A DNA stretch of 64,000 nucleotides from Siphlonurus alternatus (GCA_949825025.1 OX463783.1:16899628-16963627); one strand, 5' to 3'. Positions 34,576 to 48,800 are shown, counted from the first letter of the stretch. Numbers and translations: made by a program. The notes: generated by a model not told the origin, from the sequence alone.

Positions 34576-35735
34576 TATTAAAGATAAATTAAGTATTTAT
34601 CATAACATTGAATCCCAATAATTAGCTAAATTCATTAAATATTAACAGGATAATAAATCCTCGAATTCCTCGACATCCTAAAATTTTACAGCTGTTTGTT
34701 TGGCGCGCTTTCATAAACGCGCGAAATTAAAAAAGTTTTAAAATTGTTCTGAATTTTTTATTCAAGCTAGCAGATCGAGATCGAGCTATTATAATATCTA
34801 TTATATAATATTTGGAGTTCATGGACTCTTAATTTGGTTTCTGCTAGTTAACGATCGAGTGGTATATACAATATATATTTTTTTTTTGCTATTCACCTAA
34901 AAATTAAAACCATCTTAAGAAATTAAGATTTCAAATAATATGTATATATATAATAATATATGCATGTAGAATATAATCAATATTTTTCTTTTATTTTTAG
35001 GTTATTATTATATAATATTTTATAATCTATTCTGTACACTGTTTTTGTGTTCATCAATAAACAATTTATTATTATTAAGATTTCATCGTCATTCATCTCT
35101 TTGGAAATATTAAATTTATCAAATAATTTTTGTCATGATCATTGCAGATCCGAGATATATATATGCACTAATTAAGTTATTTAATTTAATTGCTATTAAG
35201 TAAGTCTCATAAATAATTAAGTTAGCCATATCGATCATGAATCGTGCGTGAATTGTGATTTGCGATGCACATGCACGTTAAGTGAAATTTTAAGTCATAA
35301 AAATAAAAGTATTATATAATTATATATATTATATATTTATATATATATATATACAGTATACCTGCTGGAATATATTCGCATTTAAATAGCATGGGGACAA
35401 AACGGCCAACGGAGGCCAGCCGCGCGATGACGCTTATCGATAATATTATTAATAAAATTATAAATGTACGTATTATACGTTATGGAAAAATTATGGTAAT
35501 TATTAATTATAATTTATAGCAAAAGCTACAAGTCCCAGCATATAAAAAAAATTTAAATGACCATGCAGCCCTATTACTTTGTGACAATACAATCTCAGTA
35601 CGTACGTATATACGCATATATTTATATATCATTATATATTATACATCAAAATTGTCAGATTGGTACGTAATATAATATATATAATATACAATATATAATA
35701 TACAAAATTTTATATCTGCTGCTTATACGTATAAT

Positions 35736-37112
35736 CAGTGGTGAAAGTAAGCCGGTGCGCACCAGTGCGCCGCACTGGTAAGACACTGATCGAAATTTAC
35801 TAAAAAAAAAATCAATAATTTATAATTTTTAATGAAAAAAACAATAATTGCAAGTGTGAATAGATCGCATTATAAACCATTATAATCATGCTCAATGCAT
35901 GTTCTTGTACTTTGATTTTATTTACCTCACGAAGTTTTAGCTAGCTTGCACTTTCTTTTAAAGTCAAAATTTTGTTCTAAAAAAAACAATAATAATTGAA
36001 ATCTATATTGAATGTATTTACTTTTATTTATTTTTTTCATTGGGTAAAAAATAAAAATAAATTGAAAATTTGTGATAGGAAATTGTTGCATTGTAAACAA
36101 ATGCATTGTAAGTGCTGCAGTAAAACATTATTTTAAAAGAACGATAAAAAAATTAATTTTAATATTTTTCTCACAAACGCCTATTATAGCTTTTTTTATG
36201 GTGAGCCTGAGAACAGATTTATTTATTTATTTTTAGATTTTTTAAGTCAAAGAATTTTTTTTGTATTTTTTTAAACATCTGTAGGTTTACTGTTTTTCCT
36301 GGGTTTATATACTTTTTTCTCTTCAATTTTCATATAAAAAGTGGTCATCGTTAACACTTTTTTAAAATTGTAATTTTTACAACTTTTTGGATTTTTTTCT
36401 ATAAATTAATTTTTGAGACATTTAAAACGATAATTTAATTATTTAAAAAAGTGTAGCATTTATTAAATTAATTTTATAATTTTTATAGAACATTCTAAAT
36501 TGTGAAACAGTTCATTAAAATATTTTTATTGTAGTAACACTGCAGCTATATTTTTTTTTATCAATTTAATATGCTGACACTACATTTTTTTCTTTTTACT
36601 TGGTTAAAAGTTTGAATAAGTATTTAATTTTACTTATTTTGTGGGTTAATTCCCACAAAGATTTTCAATATTTTTTCCGGAAAAACAGCTCCGTAAAAAA
36701 AGATTTTATTTGTAAATTGAAAAAATCCATTAATGAATTTATCATAGATTACGTAGGTATTTTTGAATTGGTACCATAGTTCAAATGAAATTTAAGTAAA
36801 AAGCTGTTTTCTGTGCCATATAATTTTGCATGTTAAACGCCTCTGAAACACTAACTTTGGGAATTTTGTTGTTTTTATTTCTTAATTAAAAGAGGGCAGG
36901 TTAAAATATTTTTAGAAAATAAATTCTTTAAAGAAATGTAATCGCTCACTCGACTTTAAATAATTTAAATAAATTTTAGTGTAACTGTTCAATTAAAAAA
37001 AAATAAGCCACGCCCCTTTTTCCCAAAAAATCGCGCCTCCGGCGGGGGTTTGGGCCCTTCAGGCCTCTATCTGAAGCGCACTGGTAAGAAATTAAAACTA
37101 CTTTCACCACTG
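35736..37112. mobile_element. Non-autonomous hAT-type element with 8-bp TSD
   Basis: Inverted ends CAGTGGTGAAAGTA (35736) and TACTTTCACCACTG... read inward as its complement (ending 37112). They are flanked by the identical 8-bp direct repeat CGTATAAT at 35728-35735 and 37113-37120. An 8-bp duplication and CAGTGG-type ends are hAT hallmarks. The 1,377-bp interior is AT-rich, without a transposase frame. Confidence 0.9.
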
Positions 37113-37251
37113 CGTATAATATACAGATAAAATATTTTTTATACATATATAATATTATATATATATAATAAATTTGTTAGTTAATTTAAACATATATATA
37201 TATATATATATATATTTAGCTTTTTAACTGAATTAAATTAATTTAATTACA

Positions 37252-37572
37252 GGGTACTGCCCACAATTAAGTGAATTAAGTGACTGAATTTAACCTCCCG
37301 GCTCTTCGTAGACCCTACTTTTGTGGGTCCCTTCCAAACCGGGGCGGCAATGGCCTAAGCAATCCATCCCAGCATTTGCCTGGTTGTAACAGAGGAAACC
37401 ATGGAAACCTCAGTCAGGATGGTCGGCAATTGATGGAGGATGCCATCAATCGCTTCCCGGATGCACGAGTGGGTGTTCTTTAGCAACCGCCACTTGTGAA
37501 AAGTTTGGCGGTGCATGGCTGGGATTGAACTCACGACCATCGGATTACGAATCAGAGGCGTCAAGTGCCCGT
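37252..37572 (-). mobile_element. tRNA-headed SINE sharing the central domain
   Basis: On the minus strand the head resembles a tRNA 3' two-thirds: CTCTGATTCGTAATCCGATGG (CGT anticodon position) then GTGAGTTCAATCCC (B box). The middle has CCTGACTGAGGTTTCCATGG and CAGGCAAATGCTGGGATGG, the same central domain as the 5S-headed copies. The tail is different. Confidence 0.75.
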
Positions 37573-40458
37573 TTTTTAAAAAAAAACAACAACATATATG
37601 TTAATTAGAAAATATGTCACTCATATATTAATTTAAGGTGCATTTTTCTCAATAAAAATAATTTGCATGAAAATTAAATTGAAAAAGCCTGTCGAATAAA
37701 TTAAATTATTAACTTTATAATTATGAATTCAATAATTTAATTAATTAACATGAGAATTAAATTAGTGTTCTTTCAGCTGTAAATTAATTCTAAATAAAGT
37801 AAAATACTTTCGCTGATATATTGTATATTGGACAGCGTATACAGCTCATATATAATACAAACTAATGCAAATTTAATGTAACACAATTTATAAATCATTT
37901 ACTTCACCTTTTTAACATTTCCAACTGTTACTATTTGTCATGTTATTTTATAGGCGATAATTCGTTTTATGTGTTACTTTCAAAAGCAATTTCCAATTAC
38001 TTATCCAGGAGTGAATTATAATTTATCAATTAAATTAGTAAATGAGTTAATTTTAGAATGAACTCTCTTTTTGAATACAACAATAATTACTAAAAAAATT
38101 TAAATATTTCAATACTTTAATTTCCTTTAACTACCGTCTGTGAAAAATTGATTCTTTACAGGCCATAAGTATTTTGTTTACTTTATAATTATACTTTAAT
38201 TATCTCAATTTTAAAAATATAAATTTATTTTCAACAAAATATATTTTCATTATAATTATAATTTTGACTTTTAATTCATGGAATGTAATTAATCGAATTA
38301 ATTATTCGGCAAATTAAAATTACGAAGTTTATTAATTCCATGATCGCTGTTAAGTTTCAAATTTTATGTCCTAGCTCTTTTTTTTGTAGAAGCTAATTAA
38401 GGCAAAGTCTTACATACAAAATAATAATAATTTGTTATAAAAAGAATACAAAATTTGATGATAACACAACAATACATAATATTTTTCAAAATATCTTTAT
38501 TATATATGTTAATTATTACAAAAAAAAATGTTTTCATAAATTACATGACATGATGTAATGTAACTTTTCACTGTTCTAATTTACTCTTGTCAATAACAAT
38601 TTAATTAACTTGGCAATTAATTTCCTTATTGTTCTATTATAATTTCTTATAAACAAAACAGCTTCATTGAAACACTTTTATAATTAGAGAAAAAAAAATA
38701 CGAACACAAAGTTGTAATTGTGTAATTTTCTTGTTCTTTATGAAAAGAGGGGTGGTACTAAAATTTTCTGTATATTGTAGACCAACGGTTGGTTTTAACA
38801 AACATGAAATGAAGTAGAATATACTTATTATTTATTATTATAATAGAAAGCTAACATTGAGTCAATATTTATACTTAACTCGCTCTTTTGTTTAAAAACT
38901 GCTGGTAAAACTGCTGGATGAAAACTTTGTTTTGTCTTGTGTTACTCTTTTGTTTATAAATTTTCTTTATAATTATATTGAAAAGCTAATAAACTTGTAA
39001 AATGTATATAATTATGTGTTTGTGGTTTTTTTTTTAATTTTTTTTTTTAATTTTCAACAATAATAACAATGAAATTTTTAATTTTAAAATTGTTTTACTT
39101 TGATTTTCAAGAATACAAAACACAAGTTTTACATTGTATATATGAATTAATCATGAAATCAGAACAACAATTATAAAATAAAATATAAATTAATTGATGC
39201 ACATTGAAAAAAAAAATGTATCACTTTTAATTATAACACTGAAATCCGATAAGAGAGATGACGTTATATTTTAATTCTTATCCATAGCCAAAAATGAAGA
39301 CACCCCCGTACCCTAGCTGTAAATGTTATAGACGCCACCTTCATGCCTCATTTCCACTGTTTACATAATTATATTTTTAAATGGGAATCAATTTAGTCAT
39401 GCTGCTTCCATGCAGACCATGCAGCATGCTTGGATTCATGCATGCTTGAACACTACTTGTATCCATGGCTATGATGTGTACTGTGCGTATATAGATCTAG
39501 AAAAAAACAATAAAAAAATGTTAGAGAGAATAATTAATTATGTATTCGATTGTAAAAAAGACTTTAATTAAAAGTTAAAAATAAACTAGAAATTGTTCTA
39601 TTCAAGTCTAAATTTAATATTATAAAATTTAAATATTTATAGCATTATAATTTTAATGATAAAATAAGTGTCCGCTAGATTTTCGCCATGAACTTAGGCA
39701 ACTTGTCCTGCAGCATCAAGATTGAATTAGAAGTACAAAATTTCGATTGCAAAGACTTGCATTGCAATTTCTACATAATGTGACCCGCTTTATTTTTATG
39801 TTAAAAAAGTTGCCTAACCTCAAGGCAATTTCCTGGGAAAAAATTATCAAACCATACTATTAATTCATTGAAACTAGATCATCAATCATCACTGTACTGT
39901 ATAATAATTTTAATAAATAATACCCGGGTAGATGGTAATATAGAATGAAGACAATACAACCTCTTCAAAAAATTTAGATTTTTTTTGCATTTTATATCAC
40001 TATAGAATAACATGCGAACATGATATTAATTATAATTATTACAGCACACATAATATAATTACAGATTAAATATATAGTATATTATAACATACATTTATAA
40101 CCACTTGTTATAATATTGAATTTGAGTCTTTTAACAGTTACGACAATTTGAAAGTTATAATTAAAAGGTCAAGGTGTATCATTATTACGTTCATCACGCA
40201 TATAATATATAGAAGAGGGTAAAATAATGTGATATTGTGATAATTATTGGGTGGGACGGAGCGATGAAGGAAACAGATGACCAAGTTCCCATCACTGTGA
40301 CGTCATCAGTGACAATAATAACATGTGTGCGGTCAGATCGTCAAAGTAGATAGATATGAAGGTACACTTTACAGTATATTATGTTTCTCATTCATGTAAT
40401 AACAGTAAATAATATTTTATGAAAATTTTAAAATTTATTTAAATTTTTTGCAGCTGGA

Positions 40459-40461
<3 letters not shown>

Positions 40462-40554
<93 letters not shown>
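40462..40554. repeat. (TA)n microsatellite
   Basis: About 46 TA units next to the family A element. Confidence 0.97.
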
Positions 40555-40556
<2 letters not shown>

Positions 40557-40572
40557 CAATATCATTGGTTAA

Positions 40573-40891
40573 GGTAGAGAAAACACGGATCAGCTGGCCC
40601 AATGCTAAAAAAATCCCATTCATAAAAATTATGAAAAAAAAAATAAATTTTCTCCTCTACATCCCCAATCAGTAGGTAAAATACCAGGTATACAAAAACG
40701 AGCTGGTTTTCGAGTTATTATTTTTTAAATTAGAGAACTTTAAAAATTAATAACTCGAAAACTAGCTCGTTTTTACCTGATATTTTGCCTACTGATAGGG
40801 GATGTAGAGGTGAACATTTTAATTTTTTATCATAATTTTTATGAATGGGATTTTTTTAGCATTGGGCCAGCTGATCCGTATTATCTCTACC
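40573..40891. mobile_element. Family A palindromic MITE, copy 4 (variant ends)
   Basis: Palindrome of 319 bp with ends GGTAGAGA...TCTCTACC and TTAA at 40569-40572 and 40892-40895. The interior matches the other family A copies (CTCCTCTACATCCCC; CAGGTATACAAAAACGAGC). It sits immediately after a (TA)n tract. Confidence 0.85.
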
Positions 40892-43140
40892 TTAAGCTGC
40901 TGGTTGTGCTTTCGTACTTATAATTCAATCTTGATGCTGCAGAACAAGTTACCTAAGTTCACGGCGAAAATCTATTTCGCTTATTTATTTCACTTATTTT
41001 ATCATTAAAATTAATGCTATATTAATATTTAAATTTTATAAATATATTAAATTTAGAATGATGATCGAGTATATTGTTATGAATAAATATATCAATAATT
41101 CGATGTTTGTTACGCACTCTCCAGTTTCTTTAATTAAATTTAAAAGTTTGTTATAAAATTATATAATCTCTAATCTATAGAATTATAACCTCTGAATCTC
41201 TGATGTCAAGTAAAAATATTATATTCAATGCTGTTTGTTATATATATGTTAAAGTTTTGTATAATATATATAACTACGTTAAATTCCATGTGTCAAATTT
41301 CACTTTTTTAAGTTTTTTTTTTTTTTTTTTTTTTTTTTAATCGCTTGAAATAATTTTGTTTAATAAAGTATTATGAGTATATAAAATACAATAAATCTAT
41401 ATATGTATGTTATATAATACTTACAAATAAAGAAATTTAAATTTCACATTTTTGTAACAATATTTTGAAACAATATAATTATATGCAGATGATTTTTAGG
41501 TTTTATTAGTAAATATATAATGAAATTTCCATTAAATTATAGATACTTTTTTTCTTTTTTTTTAATAAACACATGCTTTGAGTTGCGTAATTTAATGATA
41601 TCTTACCTGTTAAACAATTTCTTCCATGCAATAGTGTTAAATTCATTGCGAAGTCGTGACACCTGTCCGTCGTATTATATGCATGCAAGGAAACGCTGCG
41701 ACGTGTTGAATTTCCTAGAATATTATTTTAAATATTTAATTTTTAAAATAGGCCGAGACGTTTCAAAAATTTCATTGTTTTATTAAAACATTTAAACTTT
41801 TAGGCACATAAAATTGTATATTTTTCAGAAAAATATTATAAGATATTATTATGTTTAACATTATAAATATTGTACTTACATCTGTTTCGAATAAAATTTT
41901 ACCTGTGTATTTAAATGTTGAATTTTAAAATATTTTTATGCTATTTTTAACTTAAATAAAGAGAAAATTTTAAAATATTAAATTATGTAATAAAAACACA
42001 ATGTTGATAATGGATATGTACCATCTGTGCATGCATGGTCTATATATAAAGTGTAAAATAAAAATGCATTTTATAGGAGTACTTCTATTATATTGTTCTT
42101 CTTGAAATACTAGTTATCTGAAATATTAATGGATAAATCAACATTAATGTTATAATATTCTTGCTTGGAAAGTGGAAGAGGGGCTTTTTTGTTTTACAAA
42201 TCTGATAACAGTGATAACTAGTGTTATCTTGTCTAAAATTTAACCTGTATGAAGCAATATTAAGCTAGTGAATTAATTTAATTAAAATATTAAAAAAACA
42301 ATTAATCAGAATTTTACTCCCACAGATATTATTCATGAATGAACTTAAAGACTTGAAGCATATAACATTAGTAGTGCATTTTTCTATAGTGCACATACAG
42401 TCCTCATAAAAAAACAGATTGAAATATATATATTTATGTTATATAATAATAGTAAAATCATGTTGTAAATATTAATTCAAGTATGTTCGGACCATCTTCT
42501 TAAAAATCAGAACTGTACTTTTGGATTTAAAGAGCAATATATATTTTTGTTTCTTTGTATTTTTTTTAAATAAATTAAATTTATATTTGAAAGTAAATTA
42601 TACCATCAGATTAAGCAAAACAAGAAAATTAAAATTTAGATTATTGAACTATTGATTATTTTTAATATATGAAAATGAAAGAAAAAAAAAATATATTTGC
42701 TCAGAAATTACAATTTTACAAAGTGAAAAATATAGCATTAAATTTATTAATCAAAAATAACTGGGAGTTTATTTATTATATATTTTCTATTTACTTGCCG
42801 ATCTGGTATAATAATGATTCATTGGTCTGAGAGTGATTATACTTTGACAACGTAGGTATAAATAATAGCACGCAGGTGAAATCAAACATGAAGTGACCAC
42901 TTCCTGTCGTGTGCCTCAATTACTCCTCATTACAAGCAACAAGCAGTCATGCAGCGTTGACCCCTCGCACGCTAACTAGGAAATAAAACCCTCTACAGCT
43001 CTACTACAAATTTATTATTCTCTCTCAGGCACTCTTTTCGTGAGGGAAAATGTATTGCATTCAGACGAAAAATAGTACACTTGAACCTAATATAAATGTA
43101 CATACGTATTCTTATTTTGTTTCCTCGCCTTAAATTATAT

Positions 43141-43199
43141 GATAAACCTCGATCGATCGATAAAAGAGTTGTTATCAATAAAGATAAAGATAAAGATAA
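43141..43199. promoter_or_regulatory. Cluster of GATAA motifs, possible enhancer
   Basis: GATAA at 43141, 43159, 43083+100 (43183), 43189 and 43195, and TTATC at 43172: six sites in 60 bp, three of them in a GATAAA mini-repeat. Motif evidence only. Confidence 0.25.
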
Positions 43200-45477
43200 C
43201 CAGCAGGGTTTTCAGTAGTTACTGTTAATATTGAGTTAGGCAAACGCTATATAACCTTAGTTAATGAGAATCCTGATTATTATTGAATCGCGCCTTATTT
43301 ATAAGTCGGTAAATTCTTCCATTGTTAATTTAACAGTGTACTAGTATTATTGTCAAAAAATTGTTTTTAAAATGTATCTAGCTATGTTACATTTAATTTT
43401 GAAGAATATGTTATATAACGCATATGTGTTTGGACGTGTTTTACCGTTTCATGCAGAGTGCCTTCATCATGATTGTGTCTGTATGTTTTGAAAATTTAAT
43501 AAAAAATTGAATCCAATTGAAAAAAAAAAATCTGCTTTAAATTTATTATGTTATAGTTATAGGTTATAGATCCAGCATAACACTGCCTGATTTGCTATAA
43601 TATAGCTCTAACAAGTATGAGACAAAGAGATGCGGATTTGCATTTTTGGGAGAAGTAAAAAAAGAGCGCTCACTCTAATATTATGTGACCATCCCCCTCC
43701 CCCCAATTAAAAAACTTCTATAAGTCTATTACACTTTTATAAAACAAGGCAGGGGTAAAATTCGTGCATGCAGTGTCCCACCAAAGTGTTTATTAATATA
43801 CATATTATTGTATCATAACAGATGATTGGCTACTTTTTTGAAGATTTCATGATACGCATATAATTTGAAGAACATTTTACTATATACATCATTAATATTC
43901 AGCATCAATTAACTAAATTTATATCAGACTCCAGTATTTTTTATTGATTTTGAGCCCATTCTCTCAAGTTCGAGGTTAGCTATTTTGTTAAAATATCAAA
44001 CATATTATAACATGAAAATATGTAAATAAGTATATTATATATATATTATTATCAAATAAAAAATAAATTTAAAACTATACAATTTGATAATTATACGTAA
44101 TTTTAACTTAAAAACCACAACGAAATATATTTATTTAAAAGACACACACAGTGATTATTATGATTATAAATAATAACGTTGTATTATATATATAAGGGTT
44201 GAAGTAGAGGGAAGAGTGACAAGGGGGAGAAGGGGGTTGTGGTTTTATCATAATTCATAGCTCACCCCCTCTAGCAGTGAGATCGACAGGTGACGTGACA
44301 AGAGGGTGGAGGGGGGTGGGGGGTCGCGTGCAACAACGGGGAGCTTGGTTTTAATACAGGGGACCATGCGAGAGGGTCATATACACTAAAGTAAAGTAGA
44401 ATTAACGTAATTTTTACAAATTATATTTTATATTGTCATCAATATCTTCTTATATATTTGATTAATTATATTAAAAAATTTACTGAAGATACATTATAAT
44501 ATGATTTAACTAACTTATTGATTTCATTATTGTATGTGATATTATACTAAGATAAATTAAAATTAAACTAATTTTTTAAATATTATATTTTATAATTTGA
44601 ATAATGTCTCATAAAATTATCAATAAATTTGTTTTAAAATTTAATAAAAGCTACCTTAATGTAATGTCTAAATATAACTGTATAAATTTCATTAATATTG
44701 TTATTAAATTTTCTAAGATTTTGATATTTTTATAAATTTATTACGGATTAAAGTTATGTAAGTTCAAGTATTGTGGAGATTGCATGCAGAGAATACAGGA
44801 AACGAAACAAGTGCAGGACAAAATGTGCACACGTGACACACACACGATAGCTCTTTATCGTTCAAGTATGTCGTATATTATCGAGTTATATCATCCTACT
44901 ATTTTCTTAATGTAAATTTAATTTTATTATAATATAAAACTACTCTTACTTTATAATATCAATATAATATTATAATATTATTTTTATATGTAAGTGCTAT
45001 AAATATTATTAAAATTTTGTTATTGTTGCTTTAAAAATTATTGATAGAATTGCTACTTGACACTTATATATTATAATAGTGAAAAACTTGAGACTTATAT
45101 ATTGACATTATTTTTTTTTGTTATTATTATTTATTTTTAATATCACTTTTCAATATATATTACAACAGAGCTATAAATTAAATTAATTTAAAATGATATA
45201 GAATCTATCAATTGTACCTTTTACTATTATTTGACACTTCTCTTTATCGTATGACATGTAAAAAAAAAAGACAGTATACTTTGAGCTACATTATAATAAC
45301 TATAATAGAACAATCGCTTTCAAAAATGGATATGATATAAGGTTGTTATTTTCCTTACGAAAAATAAGAAAATTGACCTTGTTGGAAATGTGTCTTTTTA
45401 CACCGCGACGACTCACTGTCAGTTATATTCACAACAGAAATTAAAGTTAATTAACAAATTCTTATAAACAATGAAAT

Positions 45478-45685
45478 CAAGCGAGCAACGCCAAGCGTGG
45501 TTAGTTAGATGGATGACCATCTACAAAAAAATAGTGATGGGTTGCGCTTTTCCACTATAGCTTGCCTGGCTTTGCACTCTTTCGGTTCATCCTGACTAAG
45601 GTTTCCACGTTTCCCTCAGTCACAAGTAAATGCGGGATGTATTGCAAGGCTTATAGGCTGACCTCGTCCTTGATGAGCTTGTAAA
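45478..45685 (+). mobile_element. 5S-derived SINE, degraded copy
   Basis: GCGTGGTTAGTTAGATGGAT with GACC matches the 5S head of the copy at 32875-33243. TCCTGACTAAGGTTTCCACG and TCCCTCAGTCAC follow from the body. The tail is missing. Confidence 0.7.
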
Positions 45686-45818
45686 ACGCATGCTTGGAAA
45701 TTAATGAATACAAAATTTGACTTTGACGTAGCAAGTTTTAGACCTATTTTTATAGTGATACTACTTAATAGTAGAAGGACTCAATTCCTAAATTTTGTTC
45801 ATAAACCCAGAACATACA

Positions 45819-45882
45819 TCCTTCTTCCGGAATAATATAGCTATCTGCCTACCACGATCTGCGACAATGAACTGTAAGTCTG
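45819..45882. mobile_element. Family D fragment (one arm)
   Basis: CATCCTTCTTCCGGAATAAT and TAGCTATCTGCCTACCA match the left arm of the family D copies; no right arm follows. A family B element begins directly after. Confidence 0.6.
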
Positions 45883-45891
45883 CTATTATAT

Positions 45892-46217
45892 CAATGGAGT
45901 ACCGACCTCAATTTTTTTTATTGCAGAAATGGATAGAGGGTGCAAAGTTATGCTACTCTGATTTTATTCAGATTTTTTAGAGCCCGGCAACTATTTTTTA
46001 AAAATTATTGAAAGTGCAGAAAAAGTGCCGCCTCTTGCCGCCTCTATTAATAAAAGATATGACCCAAAAGGGACGTGGATTCGAACCCGACCTCGCCAAA
46101 ACTTTTTAGCAATACTTCCCGGTCCCAAAAAAAAAACTGAAAAAAATCAGAGTAACATAACTTTTCATCCTCTATATATTTCTGCTATAAAAAAAATTTG
46201 AGGTCGATACTCCATTG
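45892..46217. mobile_element. Family B palindromic MITE, copy 4 (tRNA-like centre)
   Basis: CAATGGAGTA...TACTCCATTG palindrome. The centre matches copy 1 in reverse orientation, with GGATTCGAACC at 46077-46087. Confidence 0.85.
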
Positions 46218-47331
46218 AGTGCAATTATAAGCTGTAAATCGATCAAGCATATATAACGCTCATTGTTGCATTCATTAGAAATAGGTTTCCTGTACTCGAT
46301 TTCTTTATGAACTTGGAAAAAAATGTTCGATCGAGTAGAAAAACTTTAAAAAGTGTACGCCATGCAGGGCTTACAAACAGACCCTCGATAACATTGTATT
46401 CATTTTTAAATAGGCAAAATCCACAGTGACAAATTTCTGTACCTTTTTATAAGATATAAAATTAACTTACAAATCAAGTAATATTTGTTTATATAATAAT
46501 ATATCCCCAAGTGAGCATAAATCATCAAAGAATAAAAATAAAGTACTTGATATATTTTCCTTGTTGTATTATTTGTTAGAGTTATATTCTATTGAAGGCA
46601 GCAAGTCAAGCGACGCGTTTTAAATATGATGTTTGCTTATACTATTATAATATTCACAGAGAGTTTGTCTGTGTATAACACAGGCTACTAGTATAGTATA
46701 GGGTAGGTATATGTCGGTATATGAGACGACAAAGGAATGATGCTGTCTCTCTATACCATTGCAACAATACAAACGTCATTCTTATAAATTATTTATATTG
46801 TTGTATCAAAAATTTGGTAGTGACCGTAAAAAAATAATATTTTTATATTATAAATAAAATATTATAAAAATAAAACTCGAATATTTGTTTGATTTTTATA
46901 CTTTTTTTATATTTTGTTCATTGTTGCGTAAAAAAATTGTTGGTATTAATAATTAATAATGGTTTTTGTTTTTTTAGTGATTATTTTAAAATAATATCGT
47001 TGTGACGTTATGTATTTTATAAAATACAATGTTTTTGTTTTTTTCAGTACGATAACATGCAGTGCTAAAAATGTGAAATTATATATTTCAATAAAAATTA
47101 ATCGTCTCCCAGATATTATATTTATTGCATTACATTACATGGAGTGAAAATTTAAAAAAAATTAATTAATTTTACATTGAAATATACCCAACAAGTATAT
47201 ACTTTAGTGTTAAGACTATTAAGGGAAGCATATTTTTATTAGTTGCAATTATTGTTCAATAAAGCTGCAGTTGAAAAGTCCTATTTAAAACAAAAAATTA
47301 TAAAATTCACTTCAAATTTATTATATATTAT

Positions 47332-47486
47332 GGGTGCAATTCACGAAGCAGTTAGCCAGGTTTCTAACCACGTTTAGCTTAACCACGTTTAACTATATCT
47401 GTTTCACGTGTTAAAACCATCTAGTTAAACGTGGTTAAGTTAAACGTGGTTATAAACCTGGCTAACTGCTTCGTGAATTGCACCCT
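47332..47486. mobile_element. Family C palindromic MITE, copy 1
   Basis: GGGTGCAATTCACGAAGCAG...CTGCTTCGTGAATTGCACCC palindrome of about 155 bp, with repeated AACCACGTTTAA blocks in each arm. Confidence 0.88.
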
Positions 47487-47843
47487 ATTTGTTTATTTAA
47501 AGAGAAATTGACAACAAAATTAACGATGCATATTATAAATCTTAAAAATAATTTTTTCAAATATTTTTAAAGTTAACATAATTCATTTCTGTGTCTTTAG
47601 AACTAATATTTATCTAATAGAAAACATAAATCATAATTTTTTGTTATTCAAATTAATAAATTACATTATTAAAATCATTCTACGCACGTCTGAAAATTCA
47701 TTCTGATAATACATTATATTATAAATATTTTTACTAATGTATTATATTATACAAAGCTTTCTAAGAAACTTTATACAACGTATATTTCATTCGTATATAT
47801 ATCTACTAGTATTGTCATAGTACGTTTTTTTTTCGGTAGGAAA

Positions 47844-47965
<122 letters not shown>

Positions 47966-48644
47966 CCAAAAAGGTTTTTTGGTTCTTCAAAGAGACAAAG
48001 GTATTGCACGCGGTGGACACACGGAATATTCAAGAACAAGAAAATTAAGGAGGACTTAAAGATAAATCATTGATGATCTTTATGTTAGAAGGTCGTAAAA
48101 CTTACAAAAGGAATAAAAATACAAGAAAAAAAAATAATAAATCCAAGCTAAAAGACACGAATGTTATGTATGTAAACATCATATAACTATAGAATTGGTT
48201 CAAAAGTTCAAATATCACAGATTTTTTTCCATTATTATACATAATTTCTTGGAATATTATTAGAAGTCAAATATTAGAAGATATTTACTTCAAATTTTAA
48301 GTTACATAAGAGAAAAAAATAATATTTGATTATATGTATAGTTTCTTGTATAAATATAAAAAAAGAGGGTTTATATTTTAAAATATGTCATTATTTCAAA
48401 AGTTAAACTGTTAATTTTAATGATGACAGAATATAAATTTTCTTTTAATATTGTATTTTAAGTAGAAATGGTAAAATCAAGTAAATTTGACAATCCTCAG
48501 CTACAAGTGTACGAAATTTGAAAATTTTTGCAATACCAAATTTACAAAAAAAGTTGGCATGTGAATTATGGTTCACTCTATATATTGTATATATATAGCT
48601 TTTTATGAACTTAAATGAGCTTAAAATAGTGATAAACAATCGTT

Positions 48645-48800
48645 ATCACGGCCTGTTACGCGTTATTCGCTTAGTTGTGACTGAGGGAACCGTGGAAAAC
48701 TTCAGTCTACTCTTTATCAACGGACCAAATTGATGTCCAAAGCCAGAGAAACCACACACAAATGCATTGATTGCACTGGGTGGATAGCGTGATATTGACT
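48645..48800 (-). mobile_element. SINE body fragment
   Basis: CACGGCCTGTTACGCG, GACTGAGGGAACCGTGGAAA and GATGTCCAAAGCC match 32940-33100 in the same orientation. Head and tail are absent. Confidence 0.7.

Larger units (their letters stand above)
39676..40973. mobile_element. 1.3 kb element with ~60-bp inverted ends
   Basis: TAGATTTTCGCC and TTGTCCTGCAGCATCAAGAT (39676-39737) recur inverted at 40914-40973. The interior carries a (TA)n tract and the family A palindrome at 40573-40891. A diverged relative of one arm is at about 55980-56040. Confidence 0.6.

Noticed and set aside
37490..37572. Functional tRNA gene
   Set aside because: D-arm and acceptor stem are missing and it continues into a SINE body.
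40435..40675. Tyr-Ile repeat open frames on both strands
   Set aside because: (TA)n microsatellite; the same applies at 61155-61421.
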